A stretch of DNA of 64,000 nucleotides from Chloroflexota bacterium (GTDB lineage Bacteria; Chloroflexota; Dehalococcoidia; Lucifugimonadales; Lucifugimonadaceae). The notes below the pieces were generated by a model. The model had not been told where the DNA came from and ran no database searches. It saw nothing but the letters and a program-made list of their open reading frames with translations. Positions within the stretch are counted from its first letter, which is position 1. The number at the start of each line of letters is the position of its first letter. Both the position numbers and the translations under genes were made by a program. Positions 1 to 8,068 of this stretch are shown one piece after another. The stretch covers positions 56,198 through 120,197 of the forward strand of contig PCAM01000003.1 of assembly GCA_002730555.1 (NCBI GenBank), given 5' to 3'.

Positions 1-332
1 AGCTCCAGCCGGCGCAACTCCCTCTTATGCAGGAGCAATTTTCGGGGCCTCAGCGTGTCGTGCTCCGAGTAGTGACTTGCACCCTTGAACTCCGCTATGT
101 GTGCATTCATCAGCCACATCTCGCCGCCGCGGATACGGGCGTACGCCTCTGCGATGTTGACGCGGCCCTCGCGCACTGACTTGATCTCGGTCCCGCTGAG
201 GACTATTCCCGCTTCAAACTGGTCAAACAGGTCGTAGTTGAATCGGGCGCGACGGTTCTGCGCGATCGTTTTGTATCGCGTCCCAACATCCGTCACGGCC
301 GTTCGCTCGCGGCCTACCGAGCGCCTGGGCAT
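1..332 (-). CDS. smpB: SsrA-binding protein SmpB (partial, C-terminus outside the window)
   Basis: Binds tmRNA and brings it to stalled ribosomes for trans-translation. Reading the minus strand from an ATG at 332 gives about 110 residues starting MPRRSVGRERTAV. They carry SmpB family blocks: a FEAGIVLSGTEIKSVREG-type segment near residues 42-59, NIAEAYARI, then RPRKLLLHKREL near the window edge. The usual length is about 155 residues, so roughly the last third lies outside. The start is 4 nt after the ctpA stop, which implies co-transcription with ctpA. Family assignment is secure; the missing end could not be checked. Confidence 0.95.
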   Translation of the reverse strand, partial: MPRRSVGRERTAVTDVGTRYKTIAQNRRARFNYDLFDQFEAGIVLSGTEIKSVREGRVNIAEAYARIRGGEMWLMNAHIAEFKGASHYSEHDTLRPRKLLLHKRELRRLE

Positions 333-336
333 GGTG

Positions 337-1620
337 TTAGCCCACCTGCACGATCGACAACTGGAAATTGAGCTGCTCGATCGCCGCTTCAAGCTGCAGA
401 TCAACCTCGGCGTCAAACGGGAGTTCTATCGTCACGTCCGGCACCACGCCATCGCCCTCGATGAGCCCGCCGTTTGGCGTGTACCAGCGACCGATCGTCA
501 GGTAGATCCCGCCGTCATCTTCCTTGAGATCACGAAGGATGTTTACAGAGCCTTTACCGAAGGTCTGCGTACCGATGATTGCGGCCCGGTCGCGATCCTG
601 CAGGGCCGCGGCAAGCACCTCACTGCCGCTGGCGCTGAACCCGTCCACAAGCACCACGAGCGGGATGTCCAGCGCCGAGCCTCCCGGGTCGGCGGGCCAG
701 TCACGCCTGACGCCGCGCCCGTTGATCTCATACGTCACCAGCCCGTCGTCCAGAAACTCAGCGGCGACGTCGACGGTCGACTCCAATAGCCCGCCGGGAT
801 TGGACCTGACGTCCAGAATAATGCCCTCGGACTTCACTTCTTTTGCATCTTCAATCACTGCCCTTAACTCCTCCGGCGTCCGCTCCGTAAACTGCGTGAT
901 CCGGATTATCGTGTAGGGCGGATCCTCCGGGTTGCCATCGCCGTCGTGCAGGTCCCGCCGGAACACGCTGGCGGTCGGAATGGTCCCGCGGATGATCGTC
1001 ACGATGATCGTATCGCTCTCTCCGAGCCTCTGTATCGTGAGATCGACGGGCGTGCCGCCTTCGCCACGAATCCGGTTCACGGCATCGATCACGCTCCAGC
1101 CTGATGTATCGTCGCCGTCCACAGCTAGGATGATGTCGCCGGACTTGATCCCGGCGCGCTCGGCCGGAGTGTCCGGTATCGGAGCAACCACGATGATGCG
1201 CTGGCCGTCCGGGGTGTTATCTATCTGCGCGCCGATACCCTCAAAATCGCCCTGGAACGATTCTAACTGCCGCTCGAATCCCTGCGGCGTCACGTACGAC
1301 GTGTACGGGTCGTCTAGCGCTTCCAGCATGCCCCGGATGGCTCCGCGCGCCAGTTCCTCCGGATCGATGTCTTCTCGTTCGACGTACTCACGAGCGATTA
1401 TGGCGAAGGTCTCCCAGATCGGCTCGAGTCCGTCCGGGAGATCGCCCGGACTGTCGATCACCGGCAACGGGCTCGCAGTCGCTATCAACCGATCGCGCCC
1501 GGGCGCGTCTTCTTCAAAGAACGGTGTTCCAGATTCTTCATCGCCGCCGCCGCACGCCACGACGAGCACTATAAAAGCACCGACAATGACCGGATGCCAG
1601 CGTTTGAGACTGTTCAACAT
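337..1620 (-). CDS. ctpA: C-terminal processing peptidase (S41 family), predicted lipoprotein
   Basis: Serine endopeptidase of the CtpA/Prc family, which trims C-termini of exported proteins. The chosen ATG at 1620 gives an N-terminus MLNSLKRWHPVIV followed by a hydrophobic stretch and a lipobox (VVAC-GGG), so the protein is probably a membrane-anchored lipoprotein facing outward. A PDZ domain follows (GIGAQI, then PAERAGIKSGDIILAVDG). The protease core has the Ser of DGFSASGSE (about residue 331) and the Lys of TFGKGS (about 356), spaced 25 residues apart as in the family's Ser/Lys dyad. A longer frame runs to 1692 but overlaps a terminator-like hairpin and lacks a good signal sequence, so the inner start is preferred. 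Upstream of smpB in the same direction. Confidence 0.9.
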   Translation of the reverse strand: MLNSLKRWHPVIVGAFIVLVVACGGGDEESGTPFFEEDAPGRDRLIATASPLPVIDSPGDLPDGLEPIWETFAIIAREYVEREDIDPEELARGAIRGMLEALDDPYTSYVTPQGFERQLESFQGDFEGIGAQIDNTPDGQRIIVVAPIPDTPAERAGIKSGDIILAVDGDDTSGWSVIDAVNRIRGEGGTPVDLTIQRLGESDTIIVTIIRGTIPTASVFRRDLHDGDGNPEDPPYTIIRITQFTERTPEELRAVIEDAKEVKSEGIILDVRSNPGGLLESTVDVAAEFLDDGLVTYEINGRGVRRDWPADPGGSALDIPLVVLVDGFSASGSEVLAAALQDRDRAAIIGTQTFGKGSVNILRDLKEDDGGIYLTIGRWYTPNGGLIEGDGVVPDVTIELPFDAEVDLQLEAAIEQLNFQLSIVQVG

Positions 1621-1675
1621 GACCTTCGATTTTACCTTGTTGACCCGCCGGTAAGTCGCGCTGGCGGGCGGCAAC

Positions 1676-1704
1676 AAAAAGGCCGACGGCACGGGGCCGC
1701 CGAC
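1676..1704 (-). terminator. Intrinsic terminator-like hairpin upstream of ctpA
   Basis: On the minus strand a 9-bp GC-rich stem (two G-U pairs) with a CCCGT loop is followed by CTTTTTG. It lies about 56 nt before the ctpA ATG and after a short ORF at 1820-1870, so it either ends a small leader transcript or works as an attenuator. Folding was judged by eye. Confidence 0.5.
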
Positions 1705-2103
1705 GATTCATTGGAGCGTAGCACGACGCCACGGGCACGCGAGGCGGGTTGGCATTGCATTGCACGTCCATCAGATGCGCCGCTCACACAGGGCGATATA
1801 TCACGCCGGGGTTTCGGGTTCAGACGGGGACAATATTGACGCCCTGGAGAAGATTGGTGGGGCGGGACATGATCACCTCTCAAAGGGTAGGCAGGCGGTT
1901 GGGCGTGGTTTACATAACCATCGGAACTGTTACTTTGTAATTGACATAACTACTATAGTGCGACGTTATTGCAATCGTGACCAAACACCTGCCCTGCCTT
2001 CCACACATCACTCCCGGGATGATCCCGGGCTCGTGGTGACGCGGCGTACAATCCCGGCGGCTCCGGCTTTAAATAATGTCACCCCGGTTTTCTAGGATCA
2101 TCG
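1693..2103. other. Intergenic region between ctpA and the DapA-family gene
   Basis: Holds the hairpin and leader ORF listed separately, then an AT-rich island at about 1905-1985. TTGACA (1941-1946) and TATAGT (1954-1959) are present but only 7 nt apart, so they do not form one promoter. Promoters for one or both divergent genes are probably here, but I cannot fix a -35/-10 pair. Confidence 0.4.
1820..1870 (-). CDS. Possible 16-residue leader peptide upstream of ctpA
   Basis: An ATG at 1870 is preceded by GAGAGGTGATC, a strong Shine-Dalgarno at good spacing. It opens a 16-codon frame, MSRPTNLLQGVNIVPV, ended by TGA. About 120 nt later comes a terminator-like hairpin, then ctpA. The layout resembles a leader peptide with attenuator, but the codons show no run of one amino acid that would name a regulatory signal. 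I do not recognise the peptide. It could be chance; the ribosome binding site is the main support. Confidence 0.35.
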   Translation of the reverse strand: MSRPTNLLQGVNIVPV

Positions 2104-3027
2104 ATGCCCGTTCCGACCACCGATCCGATCATCGTCGCTCCCACCAACATGCCGTTCCGGGAGGACGAGTCTCTTGATCTGGACGCCCTCGCGCGAAATG
2201 TCGACAAGTTTTGCGGCACGGCCCTTTCGGGATTCGTTGTTGGTAGTTACGGCGGCGAAGAGTTCCATATGGGCGAGCCGGAGAAGGTTTCTGCCCTCAA
2301 GACAGTGGTCGATGCCCACGCAGGCCGAAAGTTCGTCATCGCCGGGATTGATGCGCTATCGCCGACCGAGGCCGTCCGTCTGGCGAACCTCTACGCAGAG
2401 TCAGGCGCGGATATCGTGCGGGTCCGTATCCCTCCGAGAGCTGGAGACGGGGGCAGCCAGGCACCGATTCAGGATTATTACGAGCAGGTAACTGTGGGCA
2501 GCCCGGTACCGGTGATCGTTATTCATCAGCCCAAAACGGCGATGGGCGTCGATGTGACCCCGGAGGAGCTGGCTGACATCACGGCCCTCGACAACGTTTT
2601 CGCATACATCATGTCGCTGAACTACAGGTATGAATGCAGGATGTCGCCGTTCGTAAACAGCGCCGTGAAGTTCTGGACCTGCAACGGGACTCTTCTCATG
2701 CCGGGAGGGATCATCGGCGCGGTTGGCGCCTGCCTGTTGTTCGGCAACTGGGGTCCGCATATCGCCAGGGACATCATCCAGGCCTGTCTTGATGGCCGAT
2801 ACGCCGAAGCCCGGGCGATTCAGGGCCGCATCAACCACATGGACTACCTGGGTATGGCCTGGGGAGTCGGCGTCCAGAAGACTGGCCTGAACCTGCTGGG
2901 CTACGAAGGCACGGTGCCCAGACTCCCGAATCTGCCTCTAAACGACTCGCAGACCGCCGAGGTGCGTAAGGCCCTCATCGAGGCGCAGATACTGAGTTCG
3001 GACGGGACACCATTTCCGCAGGTTTAG
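2104..3027 (+). CDS. Dihydrodipicolinate synthase (DapA) family protein lacking catalytic residues
   Basis: A 307-residue TIM-barrel protein of the DapA/N-acetylneuraminate lyase family, recognisable from the VVGSYGGEEFHMGEPEK block (GTTGE region), the PVPVIVIHQP block and the C-terminal GRYAEARAIQGRIN helix region. The Schiff-base Lys expected in an IKE-type motif is replaced: DNVFAYIMS has Ile (about 169) there. The YNxP Tyr is replaced by Ile (about 140, IHQP), and the GTTGE threonines are also changed. Aldolase chemistry therefore looks unlikely. An AGGAT sequence lies 8 nt before the ATG. It stands alone on the plus strand; true lysine genes dapL/dapF lie nearby on the other strand, and no functional dapA is in view. 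Substrate unknown. Confidence 0.8.
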   Translation: MPVPTTDPIIVAPTNMPFREDESLDLDALARNVDKFCGTALSGFVVGSYGGEEFHMGEPEKVSALKTVVDAHAGRKFVIAGIDALSPTEAVRLANLYAESGADIVRVRIPPRAGDGGSQAPIQDYYEQVTVGSPVPVIVIHQPKTAMGVDVTPEELADITALDNVFAYIMSLNYRYECRMSPFVNSAVKFWTCNGTLLMPGGIIGAVGACLLFGNWGPHIARDIIQACLDGRYAEARAIQGRINHMDYLGMAWGVGVQKTGLNLLGYEGTVPRLPNLPLNDSQTAEVRKALIEAQILSSDGTPFPQV

Positions 3028-3070
3028 GGGGTTTCTGACCGCCTCACATCACCTTAAAAAGGACCGAAAA

Positions 3071-3375
3071 ATGCGCTCACTGGGATTTGCTGAAGTCGCT
3101 ATCGTCGCCCATGACTTCGCCCACTCTGTTGGGTTCCAAGTCGACCTTTTCGGATACACGACGGCACAGTTCGACACCTACACGCCCGCATGGCGGCGGC
3201 CGCATCATTCGGGTCGGCTGGATCATTTCCTTGGGCTGTGGGAGCCGGGCGTCTGGTCCAGCGACTACCTTCGAGGTTCGTACGGGACTACTTCGGCACT
3301 AACATCGGGCAGGCTCACCTGGTGATGACCATCGCCCAGGACGAGATTCAGCCCCACGAGCTAACCGACCGCCGC
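3071..3375 (+). pseudogene. Decayed VOC (glyoxalase/bleomycin-resistance) superfamily gene
   Basis: An ATG after AAAAGGACCG opens a frame whose start, MRSLGFAEVAIVAHDFAHSV, resembles the first strand and helix of VOC proteins (xxHVAxxVxDLxxSVxFY). The frame runs to about 3325, but VOC-like sequence (DYFGTNIGQAHLVMTIAQDE) continues in another frame up to about 3365, suggesting a frameshift. Length is about 100 residues against 120-150 for the fold, and the end overlaps the 3' end of hflX on the other strand. Read as a remnant; a short hypothetical protein is the alternative. Confidence 0.4.
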
Positions 3376-4617
3376 CGACACCTGCTCTGCCCGCTGCGCC
3401 GCTTCCTTCAGCTCTTCATCGATAGCGCTTCGTAGCCGTTCGACGCCCCAGCCTCTGGTCGCTGACGCTAGCACCACCTGCGAGATTTCACCTCTCAGGC
3501 CACCACCGAGATCTGACGGATTTAGTCCGGCCGGTCCGGGGCCCGAACCGATTGCGTCTGGCTCTCCGATGCCGCCGGCCAGGTCACTGGCCAGGTCTGC
3601 GCCCGGTTGAACGGGCTCCTCTTCGGTGAGCAGGTCCATCTTGTTGAACACCAGTATCCGTGGCACGTGCGACAGATCCATGTCGTCCAGGATCTTGTCC
3701 ACCACATCGATCTGCCGCTCGGCGTACTCGGAGTTGGCGTCCACGACGTGCACCAGCACATCCGCCTCCTCCAGCTCCTCGAGCGTGGCGCCAAACGACT
3801 CCACGACGATCGGCGGCAGCTTGTAGATGAAGCCAACCGTGTCCGAGATCGTCGCCGGAGCCCCGGAAGGCAGGTGAACCTGCCGGGTCGTCGTATCCAG
3901 GGTCGAGAACAGCTGGTTGCGCTCCATCACCTCAGACGAAGTCAGTTTGTTGAAGAGAGCGCTCTTGCCGGCGTTCGTGTAACCAACAAACGCGGCGACA
4001 CCTAGATCAGAACGACGACGGTTATTGCGCTGGCCCTCCCGGCGCAGTCGAACCTTTTTGAGCTGCTTCTTGATGCGGGTAATCTTGTTGCGGACCAGAC
4101 GGCGGTCGGTCTCGATTTGCGTCTCACCGGGACCACGGGTTCCGATCCCACCACCGAGTCGTTCAAGGTGAGACCACTGCCCCGCCAGTCGTGGCAGTAG
4201 GTATTCGCTCTGCGCCAGTTCGATCTGCAACTTGCCCTCTGCGGACTGCGCGCGACGGGCGAACACGTCCAGGATGAGCGTGCTGCGGTCGATAACCTTG
4301 ACCTTGAGATCGTCCTCGAGACGAAGTTGCTGAGACGGCTTGAGTTCATCGTCGAAAATAACGGTGTCGGCGTGCTCATCACGCAACGCCGCCCTGAGAT
4401 CATGGATCTTGCCCTTGCCGATATAGGTCGGCGAGTACTTGTTGAGTGTCTGGGACGCCCGTCCCACGACCTCTGCGCCACACGCCTCGGCAAGGGCCGC
4501 AAGCTCATCAAGCGAGTCTTCGACCGGCCAGAGCGATTTTTCTCTGCGGACCTGTGCGCTTACAACGAAGACGCGCTCCTGGCGCCTTGACGTCCTAACT
4601 CTTGAGGATTTGGGCAA
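3361..4617 (-). CDS. hflX: GTPase HflX
   Basis: Ribosome-associated GTPase that splits stalled or stressed ribosomes. 418 residues. The N-terminal HflX domain has YIGKGKIHDLRAAL and TVIFDDEL; the GGGIGTRGPGETQIE glycine-rich motif is at about 155-169; a basic coiled linker follows (180-202). The G domain shows G1 GYTNAGKSA (212-220), G3 DTVGF (about 258) and G4 NKMD. A Gly/Pro-rich loop just after NKMD (EPVQPGADLASDLAGGIGEP) is an insertion before the last G-domain segment. Gap to the upstream dapL is 32 nt, so they may be co-transcribed. Confidence 0.95.
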   Translation of the reverse strand: MPKSSRVRTSRRQERVFVVSAQVRREKSLWPVEDSLDELAALAEACGAEVVGRASQTLNKYSPTYIGKGKIHDLRAALRDEHADTVIFDDELKPSQQLRLEDDLKVKVIDRSTLILDVFARRAQSAEGKLQIELAQSEYLLPRLAGQWSHLERLGGGIGTRGPGETQIETDRRLVRNKITRIKKQLKKVRLRREGQRNNRRRSDLGVAAFVGYTNAGKSALFNKLTSSEVMERNQLFSTLDTTTRQVHLPSGAPATISDTVGFIYKLPPIVVESFGATLEELEEADVLVHVVDANSEYAERQIDVVDKILDDMDLSHVPRILVFNKMDLLTEEEPVQPGADLASDLAGGIGEPDAIGSGPGPAGLNPSDLGGGLRGEISQVVLASATRGWGVERLRSAIDEELKEAAQRAEQVSAAVG

Positions 4618-4649
4618 GCTGTACCGGCTACTCCAGACCTTCTGGGGCT

Positions 4650-5828
4650 CTAACTGGCGGGTGGCGGCGGTATCTTCCAGTCCTGCAGGCGGGAGATCCC
4701 TTCATCCACCCTGTCATCACTAAGGGTAAGCGATAACCGTATATAACCCTCGCCGGCAGTCCCGTAGGAACTGCCCGGCGTCACCACTATGTCACGTTCT
4801 TCAAGCAGCGCATTTGCGAAGCCTTCGGATGTGTACCCCTCCGGGACTCGTGTCCAGACATATAAACCGGCCTGCGGTGCAATGACCGCCAGCCCGATGG
4901 AACGCAGCGCCTCAACGACTTTGTCCCTCCGGGCCTGATATTCCCGATTGTTCTCGATCACCCAGTCGCCGTGGTTATCCAGCGCCTCGATCGCCATCTC
5001 CTGGACGGCCTGCGGCACTCCGGAGTCCAGGTTGGATTTGATCACCCGCAGGGCCTCGACTAGATCGGCGTTCCCCACGGCTGCGCCGACGCGCCAACCC
5101 GTCATATTGAAGGTCTTGGACAGGGAGTGAAACTCCATGCCGACGTCCATCGCACCATCCGCCTGCAGGAAGCTGGGGGCGACGTACCCGGCGTACGTAA
5201 CCTCGCTGTAGCAGTTGTCGTGTAGCACGATCAGGTCGTGCGCCTTTGCGTATACCACCACCTTCTGGAAGTACTCCAGTGTCCCGATCCCGCCCGTCGG
5301 GTTATTCGGATAGTTCAGCCAGAGAACCTTTGCTCTGTCCGCCACTTCTGTCGGGATACTGTCCAGCTCAATCAGCCACCCGGCCTCTTCGTGCATCGGG
5401 ACTTTGTAGCTAACGCCGCCGGCGAAGATCGTGCCGATGTCGTACACCGGGTACGCCGGATCTGGCATGATCGCCACATCGCCAGGGTTCAGGAACGCGA
5501 GTGCAGCGTGCCCGATGCCCTCTTTTGCGCCGATAAGACTAATGGCCTCGGTTTCCGGATTTAGCTTTACACCAAACCTGCATTCGTACCAGTCGGTGAC
5601 CGATTTTCGAAACTCCGGCAATCCCTCCGATTCCGGGTAACGGTGGTTGGGCGTGTTGCGTGTGCCCTTGTCCAGCGCGTCCAGTATGAAGCCCGGCGTC
5701 TCTCGGTCCGGGTCCCCGATTCCAAACGAGATCACGTCGATACCCTGCGCCCGCTTGGCCGCAATCGTGCGAGAGATCGTGACAAAGGGGTACTCGGGGA
5801 GCTGAGTGACGCGGTCGGCGATGTGCAT
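4650..5828 (-). CDS. dapL: LL-diaminopimelate aminotransferase-type aminotransferase
   Basis: Class I/II PLP aminotransferase, 392 residues. DapL converts tetrahydrodipicolinate directly to LL-diaminopimelate, the lysine/peptidoglycan route found in Chloroflexota. Seen: N-terminal PEYPFVTISRTI and SFGIGDPD, the NYPNNPTGG motif (172-180), and SLSKTFNMTGWRVG with the PLP Lys at about 238. dapF lies 255 bp upstream on the same strand, which favours DapL over a generic aminotransferase. Other class I aminotransferases of similar sequence remain possible because substrate residues were not compared. Confidence 0.82.
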   Translation of the reverse strand: MHIADRVTQLPEYPFVTISRTIAAKRAQGIDVISFGIGDPDRETPGFILDALDKGTRNTPNHRYPESEGLPEFRKSVTDWYECRFGVKLNPETEAISLIGAKEGIGHAALAFLNPGDVAIMPDPAYPVYDIGTIFAGGVSYKVPMHEEAGWLIELDSIPTEVADRAKVLWLNYPNNPTGGIGTLEYFQKVVVYAKAHDLIVLHDNCYSEVTYAGYVAPSFLQADGAMDVGMEFHSLSKTFNMTGWRVGAAVGNADLVEALRVIKSNLDSGVPQAVQEMAIEALDNHGDWVIENNREYQARRDKVVEALRSIGLAVIAPQAGLYVWTRVPEGYTSEGFANALLEERDIVVTPGSSYGTAGEGYIRLSLTLSDDRVDEGISRLQDWKIPPPPAS

Positions 5829-5903
5829 GGTTCTTGGGGTTCCTCGGGAATCGATTGGTTGAGTTGGGGGTTTGCAACGATTGAATCGTGATTACGACGC
5901 CAA

Positions 5904-6014
5904 GTCATCCTGAGCCGTGGCAAAGGATCCCGCCGGCAGCGGACCGCGAGCACATCGAGTATGCATGCCGCCATCGATCGGCGAGATTCTTCGTCGTGGG
6001 CTCCTCAGAATGAC
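5904..6014. repeat. Inverted-repeat element between dapL and dapF
   Basis: Left end GTCATCCTGAG and right end CTCAGAATGAC are near-perfect inverted repeats, with AAAGGATC and GATTCTTCG just inside each end. This is the widely seen non-coding ATCCTGAGC/GAAGGATC element family. Related copies are at 23629-23740 and, partially, at 27558 and 49966. Confidence 0.7.
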
Positions 6015-6083
6015 ATTTCGCGGCGCACGGGCTTACCGGGAGAGCAAAGATTGTAGACGTCTCGTCGATCCTGATGGACGGTT

Positions 6084-6938
6084 TCAATCCCGCCAAACGC
6101 CCTCAAACACCTCGACCGCCGGACCTTCAAGGTAGATTTCACCCTCGCCGGGCCACGTGATACGCAGTTCGCCGCCCGGGACCTGGACTCGAACCGTGTC
6201 GCCCGTAAATCCGTGCAGCTTCGCGGCTACCGCTGTGGCGGTTGTTCCGGTCCCGGAGGAGAGGGTCTCCCCCGCCCCGCGCTCGAATATCCGGGCTTTC
6301 AATGTGTCGCGATCCACCACATTGGCGATCTCAAAGTTAATCCGGTTCGGGAATAACGGGTGGTTCTCCACGTACGGCCCGATCCCAAGTAACGGGAAGT
6401 CGTCTACATCTTCCTCCGGGAACACAACGGCGTGCGGGTTGCCCACCGACAGGCACGTGACCTTAAGCAGCCGTCCCCCGGCCTCGATCTCGTAGTCGAG
6501 AACCCGATCCGGGTTGCCCATCGCCGCCGCATCCACCGGGATGTCAGCAGGGGTCAGCTCCGGCTCACCCATCGCCACACGCGCCGCCACCATCAACTCC
6601 CCGTCCATCGTGGGAACAACCGCGCGAACACCGCCACCGGTCTCGACGATCAATCCATCGGGACCGGGCACGGCGATCTTGCGGTCGATCACGAACTTCG
6701 CGAAAAGGCGGATGCCGTTCCCGCTCATCTCTGCTTCGGACCCGTCCGGGTTGTAGATTCGCATGCGAACCTGCGCCACGTCAGATTCCTGGACCAGGGT
6801 TATCCCGTCCGATCCGACCCCAAAGTTGAGCCGGCTCATGGCGACCGAGAGCGCGCCCCAGTCGTTATCCATCCCACGACCGTCGATAGCGATGTAATCG
6901 TTCCCGGCTCCGTGTAATTTGACGAATGGCAGCGCCAA
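6084..6938 (-). CDS. dapF: Diaminopimelate epimerase family protein, both catalytic cysteines replaced by serine
   Basis: DapF converts LL- to meso-diaminopimelate. 284 residues with family blocks: FVKLHGAGNDYIAIDG at the start, FGVGSDGI, NPDGSEAEMSGNGIR, GNPHAVVF and ERGAGETLSSGTG. The two cysteines that act as acid and base (MCGNG and ETxxCGTG motifs) are serines here: Ser about 72 (AGC codon) and Ser about 228 (TCC codon). The rest of the fold signature is intact. It lies upstream of dapL on the same strand, which supports a lysine-pathway role. Either serine supports a slower or altered mechanism, or the protein has another substrate. Confidence 0.85.
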   Translation of the reverse strand: MALPFVKLHGAGNDYIAIDGRGMDNDWGALSVAMSRLNFGVGSDGITLVQESDVAQVRMRIYNPDGSEAEMSGNGIRLFAKFVIDRKIAVPGPDGLIVETGGGVRAVVPTMDGELMVAARVAMGEPELTPADIPVDAAAMGNPDRVLDYEIEAGGRLLKVTCLSVGNPHAVVFPEEDVDDFPLLGIGPYVENHPLFPNRINFEIANVVDRDTLKARIFERGAGETLSSGTGTTATAVAAKLHGFTGDTVRVQVPGGELRITWPGEGEIYLEGPAVEVFEGVWRD

Positions 6939-7077
6939 AATTGGCCCCTTTGACTCTGGGTTCTGGCCCGCTAACGATCCCTGGACAAGCCCGGGATTTC
7001 AAGAACCCGGAGCGTGCAAGTTTAAAGTGGTCGAAGCGGTCAGTAAATGGGTTTTAGGGTTATGTTTTGCCTTAATC

Positions 7078-8034
7078 TTAGTTTGAGATCGTCTCGCCCA
7101 GCCACGACGATATCAGCGCACTGGCCGCCATCGTCGCGCCCTCGGGGTCGCTCGCGTCGAGCCAGTTAATGCGCTCGTCATCGGCCGAAAACCAGTTGCC
7201 CTGATGTCGCGCCAGGCTGCGTGTCGCCCGCCGAGTGGCGTGCACCGCATCGGCGTACGCCCGCTCCCCGGCAAGGTAGCCGGCCAGCTCCCGATAGCCG
7301 ATCCCCGTCATCGCTGGCGCGCTCAGCGGCACGCCTCGCCGCACCACCGTCCGGACCTCGCCCACCCAGCCGTCCATCAACATGCCGTCGATACGGGCGT
7401 CGATACGGGCGTACAACTGCTCCCGGCCCATCTTCAGGCCGATAACCAGGGCGTCATACGGGGGCTCTTCGGTGCGGCTGGGCCCCTTGTTGCCACCCGC
7501 CTCAGCTACCTCTATGGCGCGTATGACACGACGGACGTTTCGCGAATCGATCCGTTCCGCCGCCACCGGGTCGAGCTCCTTCAAACGGGCGAAAACAACG
7601 TCTCCGCCCATTTCGTCGGCCTCCAGTTCCAACTCCGCACGCAGCGGGAGGTTCGGCGGCACCCGTGGCACGTTCCACCCCTCCAGCAGCCCCCACACGT
7701 ACTGCCCCGCCCCGCCTGCTAGGACGGGGATCGTCCCGCGATCCGTGATTTCAGCGGCGGCCTTCCTGGCCGCATCCAGGTAGTCGGCGAGTCCAAACGT
7801 GTCTTCCGGCTCTAGGAAGTCGATCAAATGATGAGGCGTCGCACCTATTTCTTCAGTTGTGGGCTTGGCCGTCCCGATATCAAACCCGCGGTAGAACAAA
7901 CGCGAGTCTGAATTGACCACCTCGCCATTAAACGCCCGCGCCAGGCGCAGGGAAAGCGCCGTTTTTCCGGCGGCGGTCGGGCCAACTACGGCAAGCAGTT
8001 TTGGCTTTTCGTGCTCTGACACTGGCGGTTTCAA
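7078..8034 (-). CDS. miaA: tRNA dimethylallyltransferase
   Basis: Transfers a dimethylallyl group to A37 of tRNAs reading UNN codons. 318 residues, usual length. Seen: P-loop VGPTAAGKTALSL (about 17-29), the NSDSR substrate motif with RGFDIGTAKPT after it, HHLIDFLEP, and VLAGGAGQYVWGLL. The C-terminal half has RNVRRVIRAIEV and GIGYRELAGYL. It sits 34 nt after the tpiA stop in the same direction. Confidence 0.95.
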   Translation of the reverse strand: MKPPVSEHEKPKLLAVVGPTAAGKTALSLRLARAFNGEVVNSDSRLFYRGFDIGTAKPTTEEIGATPHHLIDFLEPEDTFGLADYLDAARKAAAEITDRGTIPVLAGGAGQYVWGLLEGWNVPRVPPNLPLRAELELEADEMGGDVVFARLKELDPVAAERIDSRNVRRVIRAIEVAEAGGNKGPSRTEEPPYDALVIGLKMGREQLYARIDARIDGMLMDGWVGEVRTVVRRGVPLSAPAMTGIGYRELAGYLAGERAYADAVHATRRATRSLARHQGNWFSADDERINWLDASDPEGATMAASALISSWLGETISN

Positions 8035-8068
8035 ATCCGGTATCGGTAGGAATAAGCGACTCTATCCG

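Noticed and set aside
1632..1883. tmRNA gene next to smpB
   Set aside because: I found no tRNA-like ends with CCA nor an ALAA-type tag frame in this region.
1941..1959. TTGACA and TATAGT as a promoter upstream of the DapA-family gene
   Set aside because: Spacing is only 7 nt, far from the 16-18 nt needed; ACTATAGT is also self-complementary and could be chance.
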